From assembly GCA_029582155.1 (NCBI GenBank), contig CM055901.1, positions 42,309,616-42,373,615 on the forward strand: DNA of 64,000 nucleotides, in the 5' to 3' direction. The DNA is from Panopea generosa (Eukaryota; Mollusca; Bivalvia; Adapedonta; Hiatellidae). The notes under the pieces were generated by a model. It saw only the letters and a program-made list of their open reading frames with translations, ran no database searches and was not told where the DNA came from. Made by a program: the position numbers and the translations under genes. Of this stretch, positions 24,481-37,800 are shown piece after piece (position 1 is the stretch's first letter; each line of letters starts with the position of its first letter).

Positions 24481-27400
24481 ATAGAACATATGGTTTATAT
24501 GTTATATGGACCCATTTAGCATTCAAGGTATGACTATCTGACCCCTGTAGCATTCTAGGTATGACTGTCAAGTAAGGGGTTTATATGTTATATGGACCCG
24601 TGTAGCATTCTAGGTCTGACTGTCTGACCTATGTAGCATTCTAGGTCTGAATGTCTGACCAGTGTAGCATTCTAGGTCTGTCTGTCAGGTTAGGGGTTTA
24701 TATGTTATATAAACCCATGTAACATTCAAGGACTGACTGTCAAGTTAGGGGTTTATATGTTATATGGACCGTGTAGCATTTTAGGTCTGACTGTTTGATC
24801 CATGTAGCATTCTAGGTATGACTGTCTAGGTATGACTGGGGTGGGGGGGGGGGGGTTATGTTATATGGACCCATGTAGCATTCTAGGTCTGACTATCAAG
24901 TAAGGGGTTTATATGTTATATGGACCATGTAGCATTCTAGGTCTGACTGTCAAGTAAGGGGTTTATATGTTTTATGGATCTTGTAGCATTCTAGGTCTGA
25001 CTGTCAAGTAAGGGGTTTATATGTTATATAGAACCATGTAGCATTCTAGGTCTGACTGTCTGACCCATGTAGCATTCTAGGTCTGACTGTCAAGTAAGGG
25101 GTTTTATATGTAATATGGACCCGTGTAGCATTCTAGGTCTGACTGTCTGACCCATGTAGCATTCTAGGTCTATAAGTAAGGGGTTTATATGTTATATGGA
25201 ACCATGTAGCATTCTAGGTCTGACTGTCTGACCCATGTAGCATTCTAGGTCTGACTGTCAAGTAAGGGGTTTTATATGTAATATGGACCCATGCAACATT
25301 CTAGATCTGACTGTCAAGTAAGGGGTTTATATGTTATATGGACTATGTAGCATTCTAGGTCTGACTGTCAAGTAAGGGATTTATATGTTTTATGGATCAT
25401 GTAGCATTCTAGGTCTGACTGTCAAGTAAGGGGTTTTATATGTTATATGGACCCATGCAACATTCTAGATCTGATTGTCAAGTAAGGGGTTTATATGTTA
25501 TATGGACCATGTAGCATTCTAGGTCTGACTGTCAAGTAAAGGATTTATATGTTTTATGGATCATGTAGCATTCTAGGTCTGACTGTCAAGTAAAGGGATT
25601 ATATGTTATATGGACCCATGTAGCATTCTAGGTCTGACTGTCAAGTAAAGGGTTTATATGTTATATGGACCCGTGTAGCATTCTAGGTCTGATTGTCAAG
25701 TAAGGGGTTTATATGTTATATGGACCCATGTAGCATTCTAGGTCTGACTGTCAAGTGAGGGGTTTATATGTTATATGGACCATGTAGCATTCTAGGTCTG
25801 ACTGTCAAGTAAGGGGTTTATATGTTATATGGACCCATGTAGCATTCTAGGTCTGACTGTCAAGTAAAGGGTTTATATGTTATATGGACCCATGTAGCAT
25901 TCTAGGTCTGACTGTCAAGTAAAGGATTTATATGTTATATGGACCCATGTAGCATTCTAGGTCTGACTGTCAAATAAGGGGTTTATATGTTATATGGACC
26001 CATGTGGCATTCTAGGTCTGTTTTTCAAGTAAGGGGTTTATATGTTATATGGACCCATGTAGCATTCTAGGTCTGACTGTCAAGTAAGGGGTTTATATGT
26101 TATATGGACCCATGTAGCATTCTAAGTCTGATTGTCAAGTAAAGGGTTTATATGTTATATGGGCCCATGTGGCATTCCAGGTCTGTTTTTCAAGTAAGGG
26201 ATTTATATGTTATATGGACCCATGTAGCATTCTAGGTCTGACTGTCAAGTAAAGGGTTTATATGTTATATGGACCCACGTAACATTCTAGGTCTGATTGT
26301 CAAGTAAGGGGTTTATATGTTATATGGACCCATGTAGCATTCTAGGTCTGATTGTCAAGTAAGGGGTTTATATGTTATATGGACCCATGTGGCATTCTAG
26401 GTCTGACTGTCAAGTAAGGGGTTTATAAGTTATATGGACCCATGTAGCATTCTAGGTCTGACTGTCAAGTAAGGGGTTTATATGTTATATGGACCCATGT
26501 ACCATTCTAGGTCTGATTTTCAAGTTAGGGGGTTTATATGTTATATGGACCCTTGTAACATTCTTTGTCTGATTGTCAAGAAATGGGTTTATATGTTATA
26601 TGGACCCATGTAGCATTCTAGGTCTGACTGTCAAGTAAGGGGTTTATATGTTATATGGACCCATGTAGTATTCTAGGTCTGACTGTCAAGTAAGGGGTTT
26701 ATATGTTATATGGACCCATGTAGCATTCTAGGTCTGACTATCAAGTAAGGGGTTTATATGTTATATGGACACATGTGGCATTCCAGGTCTGACTGTCAAA
26801 TAAGGGTTTTATATGTTATATGGACCCATGTAGCATTCTAGGTCTGACTGTCAAGTAAGGGGTTTATATGTTATATGGACCCATGTAGTATTCTAGGTCT
26901 GACTGTCAAGAAAAGGGTTTATATGTTATATGGACCCATGTAGCATTCTAGGTCTGACTGTCAAGTAAGGGGTTTATATATTATATGGACCCATGTAGCA
27001 TTCTAGGTCTGATTGTCAAGATAGGGGGTTTATATGTTATATGGACCCATGTAACATTCTAGGTCTGACTGTCAAGTAAGGGGTTTTTATGTTATATGGA
27101 CCAATGTAGTATTCTAGGTCTGACTGTCAAGTAAGGGGTTTATATGTTATATGGACCCATGTTGCATTCTAGGTCTGACTGTCAAGTAAGGGGTTTATAT
27201 GTTATAACGACCCATGTGGCATTCCAGGTCTGACTGTCAAGTAAAGGATTTTTATGTTTTATGGATCATGTAGCATTCTAGGTCTGACTGTCAAGTAAAG
27301 GGATTATATGTTATATGGACCCATGTAGCATTCTAGGTCTGACTGTCAAGTAAAGGGTTTATATGTTATATGGACCCGTGTAGCATTTTAGGTCTGTTTG

Positions 27401-29440
27401 TCAAGTAAGGGGTTTATATGTTATATGGACCCATGTAGCATTCTAGGTCTGACTGTCAAGTGAGGGGTTTATATGTTATATGGAACATGTAGCATTCTAG
27501 GTCTGACTGTCAAGTAAGGGGTTTATATGTTATATGGACCCATGTAGCATTCTAGGTCTGACTGTCAAGTAAGGGGTTTATATGTTTTATGGACCCATGT
27601 AGCATTCTAGGTCTGACTGTCAAGTAAAGGATTTATATGTTATATGGACCCATGTAGCATTCTAGGTCTGACTGTCAAATAAGGGGTTTATATGTTATAT
27701 GGACCCATGTGGCATTCTAGGTCTGTTTTTCAAGTAAGCGGTTTATATGTTATATGGACCAATGTAGCATTCTAGGTCTGACTGTCAAGTAAAGGATTTA
27801 TATGTTATATGGACCTATGTAGCATTCTAGGTCTGATTGTCAAGTAAGGGGTTTATATGTTATATGTACCCATGTAGCATTCTAGGTCTGATTGTCAAGT
27901 AAAGGGTTTATATGTTATATGGGCCCATGTGGCATTCTAGGTCTGTTTTTCAAGTAACGGATTTATATGTTATATGGACCCATGTAGCATTCTAGTTCTG
28001 ACTGTCAAGTAAAGGGTTTATATGTTATATGGACCCATGTAACATTCTAGGTCTGATTGTCAAGTAAGGGGTTTATATGTTATATGGACCCATGTAGCAT
28101 TCTAGGTCTGATTGTCAAGTAAGGGGTTTATATGTTATATGGACCCATGTGGCATTCTAGGTCTGACTGTCAAGTAAGGGGTTTATAAGTTATATGGACC
28201 CATGTAGCATTCTAGGTCTGACTGTCAAGTAAGGGGTTTATATGTTATATGGACCCATTTACCATTCTAGGTCTGATTGTCAAGTTAGGGGGTTTATATG
28301 TTATATGGACCCTTGTAGCATTCTATGTCTGATTGTCAAGTAAGGGGTTTATATGTTATATGGACCCATGTAGCATTCTAGGTCTGACTGTCAAGTAAGG
28401 GGTTTATATGTTATATGGACCCATGTAGTATTCTAGGTCTGACTGTCAAGTAAGGGGTTTATATGTTATATGGACCCATGTAGCATTCTAGGTCTGACTG
28501 TCAAGTAAGGGGTTTATATATTATATGGACCCATGTAGCATTCTAGGTCTGATTGTCAAGTTAGGGGGTTTATATGTTATATGGACCCATGTAGCATTCT
28601 AGGTCTGACTGTCAAGTAAGGGGTTAATATGTTATATGGACCCATGTAATATTCTAGGTCTGACTGTCAAGAAAAGGGTTTATATGTTATATGGACCCAT
28701 GTAGCATTCTAGGTCTGACTGTCAAGTAAGGGGTTTATATATTATATGGACCCATGTAGCATTCTAGGTCTGATTGTCAAGATAGGGGGTTTATATGTTA
28801 TATGGACCCATGTAGCATTCTAGGTCTGACTGTCAAGTAAGGGGTTTATATGTTATATGGACCCATGTAGTATTCTAAGTCTGACTGTCAAGTAAGGGGT
28901 TTATATGTTATATGGACCCATGTTGCATTCTAGGTCTAACTGTCAAGTAAGGGGTTTATATGTTATATGGACCCATGTGGCATTCCAGGTCTGACTGTCA
29001 AGTAAAGGATTTATATGTTTTATGGATCATGTAGCATTCTAGGCCTGACTGTCAAGTAAAGGGATTATATGTTATATGGACCCATGTAGCATTCTAGGTC
29101 TGACTGTCAAGTAAAGGGTTTATATGTTATATGGACCCGTGTAGCATTCTAGGTCTGATTGTCAAGTAAGGGGTTTATATGTTATATGGACCCATGTAGC
29201 ATTCTAGGTCTGACTGTCAAGTGAGGGGTTTATATGTTATATGGAACATGTAGCATTCTAGGTCTGACTGTCAAGTAAGGGGTTTATATGTTATATGGAC
29301 CCATGTAGCATTCTAGGTCTGACTGTCAAGTAAGGGGTTTATATGTTATATGGATCCATGTAGCATTCTAGGTCTGTTTTTCAAGTAAGGGGTTTATATG
29401 TTATATGGACCCATGTGGCATTCTAGTTCTGACTGTCAAA
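24481..29440. repeat. 55-bp satellite array with higher-order repeats
   Basis: About 90 tandem units of 55 bp containing GGGGTTTATATGTTATATGG and CATTCTAGGTCTGACTGTCA. The first 600 bp are more irregular and include a long G run (about 24839-24855). Variant units recur at fixed distances of 1705 and 1761 bp (31 and 32 units), showing block duplication. No coding potential. Confidence 0.97.
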
Positions 29441-29624
29441 TAAGATTGCGTTTGAAACGAAACACCATGTATTATTCGTTATATCATACTGAATGCAACT
29501 TATATGACGTCAAGACTCTTTTCATATGAATTCCGTATTTAAGTTTTATAAGTCTACTATCACGTATTTCCTTTTAAACAATATCTGAATACCAATAACT
29601 TAGCAGCGTATTTTGATAAAAGAA
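29441..29624. other. Short unique segment between two satellites
   Basis: No repeat or gene recognised. Confidence 0.4.
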
Positions 29625-30240
29625 TAGAACCGTTCAGAAAGCTATAGATTATATAGTTTTTAATTCCGAATCCGAATTATGATAACAAATTCAACCATTC
29701 AGATATGTGCAGATTATATCGTTTTTAATTCCAAATCCGAATTATGATAACAAATTAAACATTCAGATAGGTAAAGTTTATATAGTTTTTAATTCCAAAT
29801 CCGAATTATGATAACAAATTCAACCATTCAGATAGGTATAGATTATATAGCTTTTAATTCCGAATCCGAATTATAATAACAAATTCAACTATTCAGATAG
29901 GTATAGAATATATAGTTTTTAATTCCGAATCCGAATTATGAGAACAAATTTAACCATTGAAATAGGTATAGATTCTATAGTTTTAAATTCCGAATCCGAA
30001 TTATGATTTCAACCATTCAGATAGATATAGATTATATAGTTTTTAATTCCGAATCCGAATTATGATAATAAATTTTACCATTCAGATATGTGCAGATTAT
30101 ATAGTTTTTAATTCCGAATCCGAATTATGATAATAAATTCAACCATTCAGATAGGTAAAGATTATATAGTTTTTAATTCCGAATCCGAATTATGATAACA
30201 AATTTAACCGCTCAGATAGGTAAAGATTATATAGTTTTTA
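29625..30240. repeat. 65-bp satellite, left segment
   Basis: About nine units of 65 bp with TTCCGAATCCGAATTATGAT and TTCAACCATTCAGATAGG. It is the left part of one array that resumes, in the same orientation, at 41147 after the foldback element. Confidence 0.95.
30235..30240. repeat. Left target-site duplication of the foldback element
   Basis: TTTTTA, repeated at 41147-41152. Joining the flanks with one copy restores a 65-bp satellite unit of a variant seen elsewhere in the array. Confidence 0.8.
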
Positions 30241-30837
30241 TATGGAACGCCATAGCTGTCTTATGTGATCCATTTTATATGTATTGTGTGCATTCTTTAT
30301 TATATCATGTGCATTTATCATTATATTATGTAGATACTTTATTACATTATGTCGATACTTCATTACATTTTGTAGATACTTTATTATATTATGTAGACTG
30401 TTTATTACATTATGTAGATACGTCATTATATTGTGTAGTTACTTCATTACATTATGTTGATACATTATTACATTATGTGGATACTTTATTATATTCTGTA
30501 AATACTTCAATACATTATGTAGATATGTCATTATATTGTGTAGATACTTTATTACATTATGTAGACTGTTTATTACATTATGTGGATACTTTATTATATT
30601 CTGTAGATTCCTTATGACATTATGTAGATACTTTATTATATTATGTAGATACTTAATTACATTATGTAGATACTTTATTATATCTTGTCGAAACTTTATT
30701 ATATTATGTAGAAACTTTATTACATTATGTCGAAACTTTATTATATCTTGTCGAAAGTTTATTATATTATGTGCATTTTTCATTATATTATGTCGAAACT
30801 TCCTTATGATGACGAGATCATTTTGACTGGGTGATTT
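30241..30837 (+). repeat. Left terminal inverted repeat (21-bp subrepeats)
   Basis: The outer 60 bp are unique (TATGGAACGCC...); then about 22 subrepeats of 21 bp such as ACTTTATTACATTATGTAGA; then an inner unique block GATGACGAGATCATTTTGAC. It matches the right TIR at roughly 90 percent, with a different subrepeat number. Because 21 is a multiple of three, both strands show long artefactual reading frames. Confidence 0.9.
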
Positions 30838-30974
30838 CTAAATTCACACCGCTTTAAACAACAAGCTTCTTTGACAGAATGATTATTAAACATGGCGGAA
30901 GAGAAATTGGAAGTTGTTCTTTAAAATCTCAGCGTGGATAGACACATCCCTTCCTTTTAACGGGAAAAAATAGC

Positions 30975-31885
30975 AACACAGGTAGAGATATGGACACGCA
31001 CCACAGAAAGAGATATGGACACGCACCACAGGAAGAGATATGGACAAGCACTGCAGGAAGAGATATGGACACGCACCTCAGGAAGAGGAGATAAGGAAGA
31101 GATATGGACACGCATCGCAGGAAGAGATACAGACACACACCGCAGGAAGAGATATGGACACGCACCGCAGGAAGAGATACGGACACGCACCGCAGGAAGA
31201 GCTACGGACACGTACCGCATGAAGAGATACTGACACGCACCCCATGAAGAGATACGGACAAGCACCGCAGGAAGATCTACGGACACGCACCGCATGAAGA
31301 GATATGGACACGCACCGCAGAAAGAGCTATGGACACGCACCGCATGAAGAGATATGGACACGCACCGCAGGAAGAGATATGGACACGCACCGCAGGAAGA
31401 GCTATGGACATGCACCACATGAAGATATATGGACAAGCACCGCAGGAAGAGCTATGGACACGCACCACATGAAGAGATATGGACACACACCACAGGAAGA
31501 GATATGAACACGCACCGCATGAAGAGATATGGACACGCACCACATGAAGAGATATGGTTACGCACCGCAGAAAGAGATATGGACATGCACCCAAGGAAGA
31601 GCTATGGACTCGCACCGCAGGAAGAGCTATGGACACGCACCGCAGGAAGAGATATGGACACGCACCGCAGTAAGAGATATGGACACGTACCGCAGAAAGA
31701 GCTATGGACACGCACCCCCAGGAAGAGCTATTGACACGCACCCCAGGAAGAGCTATGGACACGCACCCCAGGAAGAGCTAGAGCTATGGACACGCACCCC
31801 AGGAAGAGCTAAAGCTATGGACACGCACCCCAGGAAGAGCTATGGACACGCACCACAGGAAGAGATATGGACACGCACTGCAGGA
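30975..31885. repeat. 25-bp minisatellite inside the foldback element
   Basis: About 36 units of 25 bp of the form GAAGAGATATGGACACGCAC plus CGCAG. Variant positions are few, mainly GATATG or GCTATG and CGCAG, CGCAT or CACAG. The unit lacks stop codons in most frames, so it appears open in several frames with a 25-residue protein period. I regard those frames as artefacts. Confidence 0.95.
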
Positions 31886-32719
31886 AGCGATATTTTTTCG
31901 TAAGGCGATTGTGTCTTCACTGGATTAAGCTGTAAAAACAGCCTAGCTTGAAACTATGTTAAATAATTTTGTTCAAACTGTATAATATATATAAATTTTC
32001 CTCAGGCTTCTTGCCTCATGATTCGTAAACGTCAAACAAACAAAATATAATAAAATGATTCTAATATTTAGAAATCATACAGACAATCATATCAATCAAC
32101 TATTTACAGTATAATGTTTCAAACCCTGTAGAGTTGAACTGTTGTTCAACACTATTTTAATAATTTTAACAACGTGTCTGGACAGCATTTGTTTGAGACT
32201 TGTTTCAAACTCAAACCAAAACTGTATGTCTGGAACAATGCTCAGCTCCAGCATAAAAATACATGTATATGTTTGAAGACTGTTTCAAACTAACCTAAAG
32301 TGCATGAAACAAAACCAAGCTTCAGCACGAAAATAAAGTTATTGTTTGAGAACGGGTTCAAACTAATAACAAAACTGTATGATTGGAACACTGCTCAGTT
32401 CCAGCATAAATATACACTTATATGTTTGGAAACTGTTCCAAACCTAAATCTTCGAACTAAGATACATGTCCAGTTCCAGCAAAAAACTAAACTGTTGTTT
32501 GAGAACAGTTTCAAACTAAAAGCATCCCCAGTTCCAACACAATAATTATTCCTATGAGTTTCAAACGAGCCTTTCCAGTGCCTATCGCTAGAAGAATCTT
32601 TGACGTAGTATACCCCCCTCCAACGCAATACTCAGCTTTCAAGCACACGTCGACAATTTGATCTGAATCAGACTTCTTGCGTCGAAATAAACTAGAACAA
32701 ATATGTAAGCAATAATCCG
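31886..32719. other. Interior of foldback element, degenerate ~75-bp repeats
   Basis: Between about 32190 and 32560, loosely repeated blocks with GTTTGAGAACNGTTTCAAAC-like palindromes and CAGTTCCAGCA recur. No protein recognised. Confidence 0.6.
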
Positions 32720-32731
32720 TCCTTCACTAAG
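32720..32731. repeat. Target-site duplication at the LINE 3' end
   Basis: TCCTTCACTAAG, identical to 40329-40340. The pair delimits the LINE exactly. Confidence 0.9.
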
Positions 32732-34842
32732 TGTGTGTGTGTGTGTTGTACTAAGGATTATAGTCCCTCCGCCAGGTTACCCCGGGGGCTTGCCCCCGGG
32801 CTGGCACAATAGAGTGTGGACTGTAAAAAGATTAATTTTGGAATTTTGATGTTTTTGCTGTTCCGCCGCAGAACTGTTTCTAAAGTTCCTAAATCTGTGA
32901 AAAATAGGGATATACCTGTCGGTTAATTTAACCTTTAGTTGGTTTATCCCGATATGCCGTGTTAAGGTGATGTATGTTGGAGTGGTGTTGGACATGCCGC
33001 CGTGTGGATCTATATTCTTTGTGTTTGGGTGTTGATTGGGATGGGGTCGATATAATATAAGAGTGTATGTTGTTGTTGTTGTTTAAGTTTTGAGGGTATA
33101 TCTTAGAATACCGTTGTTTTGTGCGTTGTGTGTGGTATGTATGAGTCAAGGTGGTTCGGGTAGGGTCAGGGAGGGCGCTAGTTCTCTTGTTTGTGGTGGT
33201 GTCTTCTTGGTTGGTCATTTTCGGAGGTTGTTGCTCTGTGGTAGGTTGTGCTGCGTAGTTCGTTGTCTAGAAGATACCCGGCAGTACCTGTACCCCACAC
33301 TTTAGGTGTGACGTATCTGGTACCCCGGGCTTGTTGGGTCGTCTTCTTGATGGGTCTTCTGGTCACGGCGCCTGTGAATTGGTTAGTTGGCCTCGTTCAG
33401 TCGTCGTGCCGTCTGGTCCCCGGTACTTCTAGACATCTTGGTGCAGTGAACCTTTGTTAATTGTTAGTGAGCTTGTTATGGGTTGCTTACAAAAAACGGC
33501 CTGCTTTATGGGGGTTTTATAGTTGGGCATTGCCTTTATTTTCAATAAATGATATATAATATATAAAATATCTAGATCTACTTTTTATAATATATTTACA
33601 GTTAATAGCTACATTTGTTGTGCCTAGCACCATGGTTCATTAGCACTATGGTATACCACTTCTTGGTGTGGTTTTGGCATAATATTGCTTGTCTAAGTAT
33701 GGTTAGTTGTTAAGGTTAGTGTCTGTTATACTTGCCTTTTCCTGTATCATCCATCAGTTTCCGGTGTTGTGACCATCTGTCTATTCTACTAGTTGTTTCT
33801 TCTATATACATTTTACTCTATGTTTATAATACTGCATTTATTTATGTGTCCTTGTTGTAATTACCTATATATCTACTTATCTATAAAATAGTTTTTATGT
33901 TTATATATCATTAGGTGAGCAGCGCTCACTGAGCAAAGAGCCTATCCGCTTAGGCAGTTAGTTCTATACTGTTTACCTTGTGTATTTGTTTTGTGTTTGT
34001 TTATATTGTTTCATTTATTGCTTATTGTAATTCCTATTTTTGTATTTATTAGAATATTTGTTTTTGTATTGTTTTATATATTTATTTATTGTATTTTTAT
34101 TTTTGTATCAACTGGTATCCAGCGCCCACAGAGCTAGATCCTAGCCGCTTATGGCAGTTAGTTCGTTACTGTCTACCAGATGTATTATTATTGTATTTCG
34201 CGTTCAACAATATTTTTGTTGTGTGATTTTATACCGCTTTGTGTGTTTGTTTATTGTATTTTTATTTTTGTATCATCTGGTATCCAACGCCCACGGAGCT
34301 AGATCCTATCCGCTTATGGCAGTTAGTTCGTTACTGTCTACCAGATGTACTATTATAGTATTTTGGTGTTTGATATTATTTTTGTTTTGTGTTTTATTAT
34401 CATGTTATATATTTGTTTATTGTATTTTTATTTTTGTATCATCTGGTATCCAGCGCCCACGGAGCTAGATCCTATCTGCTTATGGCAGTTAGTTCGTTAC
34501 TTTCTACCAGATGTACTATTATTATGTTTTGATATTTGATATTATTTTTGTTGTGTGTTTTTATATCATGTTATATATTTGTTTATTGTATTTACTTTAA
34601 TTTTTATATCATCTGGTATCCAGCGCCCACGGAGCTAGATCCTAGCCGCTTATGGCAGTTAGTTCGTTACTGTTTACCAGATGTATTATTGTCAATTGTG
34701 TGTCGGGATGGTTTTAATATTACTTCATTTTCATATTTATATACTGCTTTGTTTGTTCTTTTTCTGCTATTTTTATATATTGTTTATTATATTCGATTTT
34801 ATCTCACCATGCGTGCTGCAATCATTTGCCTTGTTTTAAATT
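32732..34842 (-). other. 3' non-coding region of the I-group LINE
   Basis: Contains four copies, about 165-170 bp apart, of a block starting TGGTATCCAGCGCCCACGGA (34113, 34278, 34444, 34614), plus a diverged fifth near 33915. Near the end is a perfect 9-bp-stem hairpin CCCGGGGGC TT GCCCCCGGG (about 32780-32800), then GGAGGGACTATAATCC and a (CA)n run (32731-32747 on the + strand as GT). The hairpin is a plausible recognition structure for the element's own reverse transcriptase. Confidence 0.75.
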
Positions 34843-37800
34843 CTATATTATTTTGTCTAGTCCTGTATCTTCAAGAAATTTAAAAACAATGTTTCTGACT
34901 TGTGTTTTGATTTTTTGCTCTGGGTATAGTAGTGTTTTGTCGTTGATATTCGTTAGTCCTAGTTTGAGTAGTTCTGTTTCTAATGTGTATCTTTCTAGTC
35001 TATTGTTTGGGCATGTATTGTTTATATTGAAGAAGACGTGGTTGAAGGTTTCGTTTTCGCCACATGCTCTACATTTTGTTTCCTGTTTAAGTCTTTTCCT
35101 AGTTTCGCCTATGCCATTTCGTCCCAGACGTAATTTTGTGTATGCTTTATCTAGTAACCTTTTATCATGATACTGTTCTATTTTGGTGGGTATTTTACTA
35201 TCTAGTTTTGTTCTGTAAGTTTTTAGATTTCTGCATTCTTGTTTTATTTTTTCCTTAATTATTGTGTTTGTCTCTTTTACGCTTGGTTTAAAATGTTTGT
35301 ATTTGCCTGTTTTGGACCCATTTTTTGCTATTTTATCTACTGTTTCGTTGCCTTCTATCCCTACGTGGCTTGGTATCCATGCTATTTCGATATTTATTGC
35401 TTTTTGTTTGATTGCTTTTATTCCTTGTAGTATTCTGGTGGCTATATCTTCTCTATTTTTTGATGTACCTGTCTGTATTGTTTGTACCGCGCTTAAACTA
35501 TCGGTGAGTATCACCACTTGTTTTGGTTTATTTATTTGGATCCATGTTAACGCTGTTAATATGGCTATTAATTCTGTTGTGTATACTGATATATATGCGT
35601 CAAGTTTGATTCCCTTTTCATATATTACGTTGTTGTTTTTATCGTATATTATTATTCCTGCTCCTGCTTGTTTATTTTCTATGTCTTTACTGCCATCTGT
35701 GTATATTTTTACGTGGTCCCTATAGTTTGTGTCTATATGGTTTATGGTTATTTGTTTTGCTATGTGAGCTGGTGTTTCTTGTTTTGATATCAGGTTTGTA
35801 ATATCTCTATCTGTGTGTATCGTATCCAGTTTTGTGATTGATGTGTATGTGGGTTCTTTTACCTGTATGTCTGCCATGTCATATTTTCGAAGTAGGTGTT
35901 GTATTTTGTGGGTGTATGGTAATATTTGTTTATTTTTGTTTGTTTCGAATACTTGTATGTCTGTTATCTGTTCATTTATGGGTAGATATTCTTTTAGTCT
36001 GTATGATCTTGCCCAATATTTTAGCATGTTTTTTTGTCTCTGAAGGTGCAGGGGTAGTTCTGCACATTTTATTAGTATTGCTTTAGCGTTTGTTGTTTTA
36101 TATGCTCCTGTTACTATTCTAAGCGCTTTATTTTGAATTGTCTGTAATTTATCTGTATGTTTCTTTTTCGCTGATGCATATGCTATGCTGCCGTAATTTA
36201 TTTTGCTAAGTATCAGTGCTTTATATAGATTAAATAGTGATTTTTTGTCTGCTCCATAGGATGTACCTGTGAGCATTCTTAGTAGGTTTAGATCTTTGTT
36301 GCATTTTTCCACTACATATTGTATGTGTTTAGCCCATGTTAGATGTTTATCAAAATACATTCCTAAGAATTTAGCATATGGTGCTACCGTTAATTGCTTA
36401 TTGCAGAGTGTAAGTGTTGGGAATCCTGGTTGTTTTTCTGGATGCTTGTTTTTTGTAACTAACAGTACTTGTGTTTTTGTTGGATTGATTGTTAGTCCCC
36501 ATTTATCTGCCCATGTTTCTATAGTGTTTAGTATTTTTTTTCCTTTTTTCATTACATGTTTTACATTTATAGAGCTTATCCATGTCGCTCCATCGTCTAC
36601 GAATTGTGAGAGTTGTGTTTTATTTTGGTATGTATTTTTTTGGGAGTTGAGTTCGTTTATGGCTTTTTCTAATGTGTTCATAAATATACAGAATATGATG
36701 GGTGATAGTACACTACCTTGTGGGCATCCGTTTTCTGTTTTATGCGATTCTGATTTGGTGTTATTGATTTTAACTTTTATTTTGCGTCCATGTAGAAAGT
36801 TTGCTATCCATTTTAACATTCGTCCTACTAGACCTATACTTAGGAGATTCATTAGTGATCCTTTGTTCCAATGTTTATCAAATGCGTTGCTTAAGTCTAA
36901 GAATATAGCTAATAGGTATTTGTTTGATAATTGTGCTTTTCTACAATCACTTTCTAATCTAGCTAAATGGTCTTCACATGATCTGTTTGGTCTACATCCT
37001 GATTGGTTTTTTGATATTAGATTATTGCGTTCTGCGAAGTTGACTAGTCTTGGTTTGATCATTTTTTGCATTATTTTTGATAGGCATGGTGTCAGTGATA
37101 TTGGCCTATATGATGCTGGGTTTTGTTTGTCTTTGCCTGTTTTAAATATTGGTATAATTATCGCTTCGCTCCAGCTTTCAGGTGAGGTGGATTGAGCCCA
37201 TGATTGGTTAAATAGTTCTAGTAACTTTTGTTTGCCTTTTTCGGGTAGTTGTTTTATCATTTCGTAGTGTATTGTGTCCTCGCCTGGGGCAGTGTTTTTG
37301 CATTGGTTTAGTGCTTTGTTTAGTTCAAATATTGTAAAGTTTTGGTTATAATCGAGCGTAGTGTAGTCTGGTAATTTTTCCATTAGATTGTAATATTTTG
37401 ATTCCATTTCTTGTTTTGTTTTTTTGGAAGCTTTGAGAGTACTCAGTGTCACTGCTGACTTTTTGGTAATGTTTGACTAGTATGTTTGCCTTTTCTTTAT
37501 CTTCTATGATAATATTATTGTCCTGTGTTAGTATTGGTATTTCTGCCTGTTCATTTTGGCCTCTGAATCGATTGACTAATTGCCATATATCTTTTAATTT
37601 CGTTTTGTGATTTATTTTGTTAATATATTCAATCCAGCTATGTTTTTTTGCTAGTTTAATTGTTTGTTTTGCCGTTTTTCTAAGTTCCCTGAATTTTTGG
37701 AGATTATGATCTGTTTTATTGTGGTGGTATGTTTTTCTGGCGTTTTCTCTTTTCTTTATGGCTATGTTACATTCTTCTGTCCACCAAGGATATACTTTTT

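Noticed and set aside
30192-30826. Long open frames on both strands reading like repeated HYVDTLL or CRYFITL peptides
   Set aside because: They are translations of 21-bp subrepeats in the left TIR. The period is a multiple of three, so absence of stops is automatic on both strands. The mirror case at 40624-41189 is the same.
30929-31903. Cys/Ser- or His/Arg-rich repetitive open frames of 60-160 codons
   Set aside because: Translations of the 25-bp minisatellite in several frames, with no start context, no non-repeat domain and equal openness on both strands.
34151-37195. Hydrophobic plus-strand frames, up to 308 codons, opposite the LINE
   Set aside because: Shadows of the A-rich LINE ORF2 on the minus strand; the apparent membrane segments come from T-rich complement.
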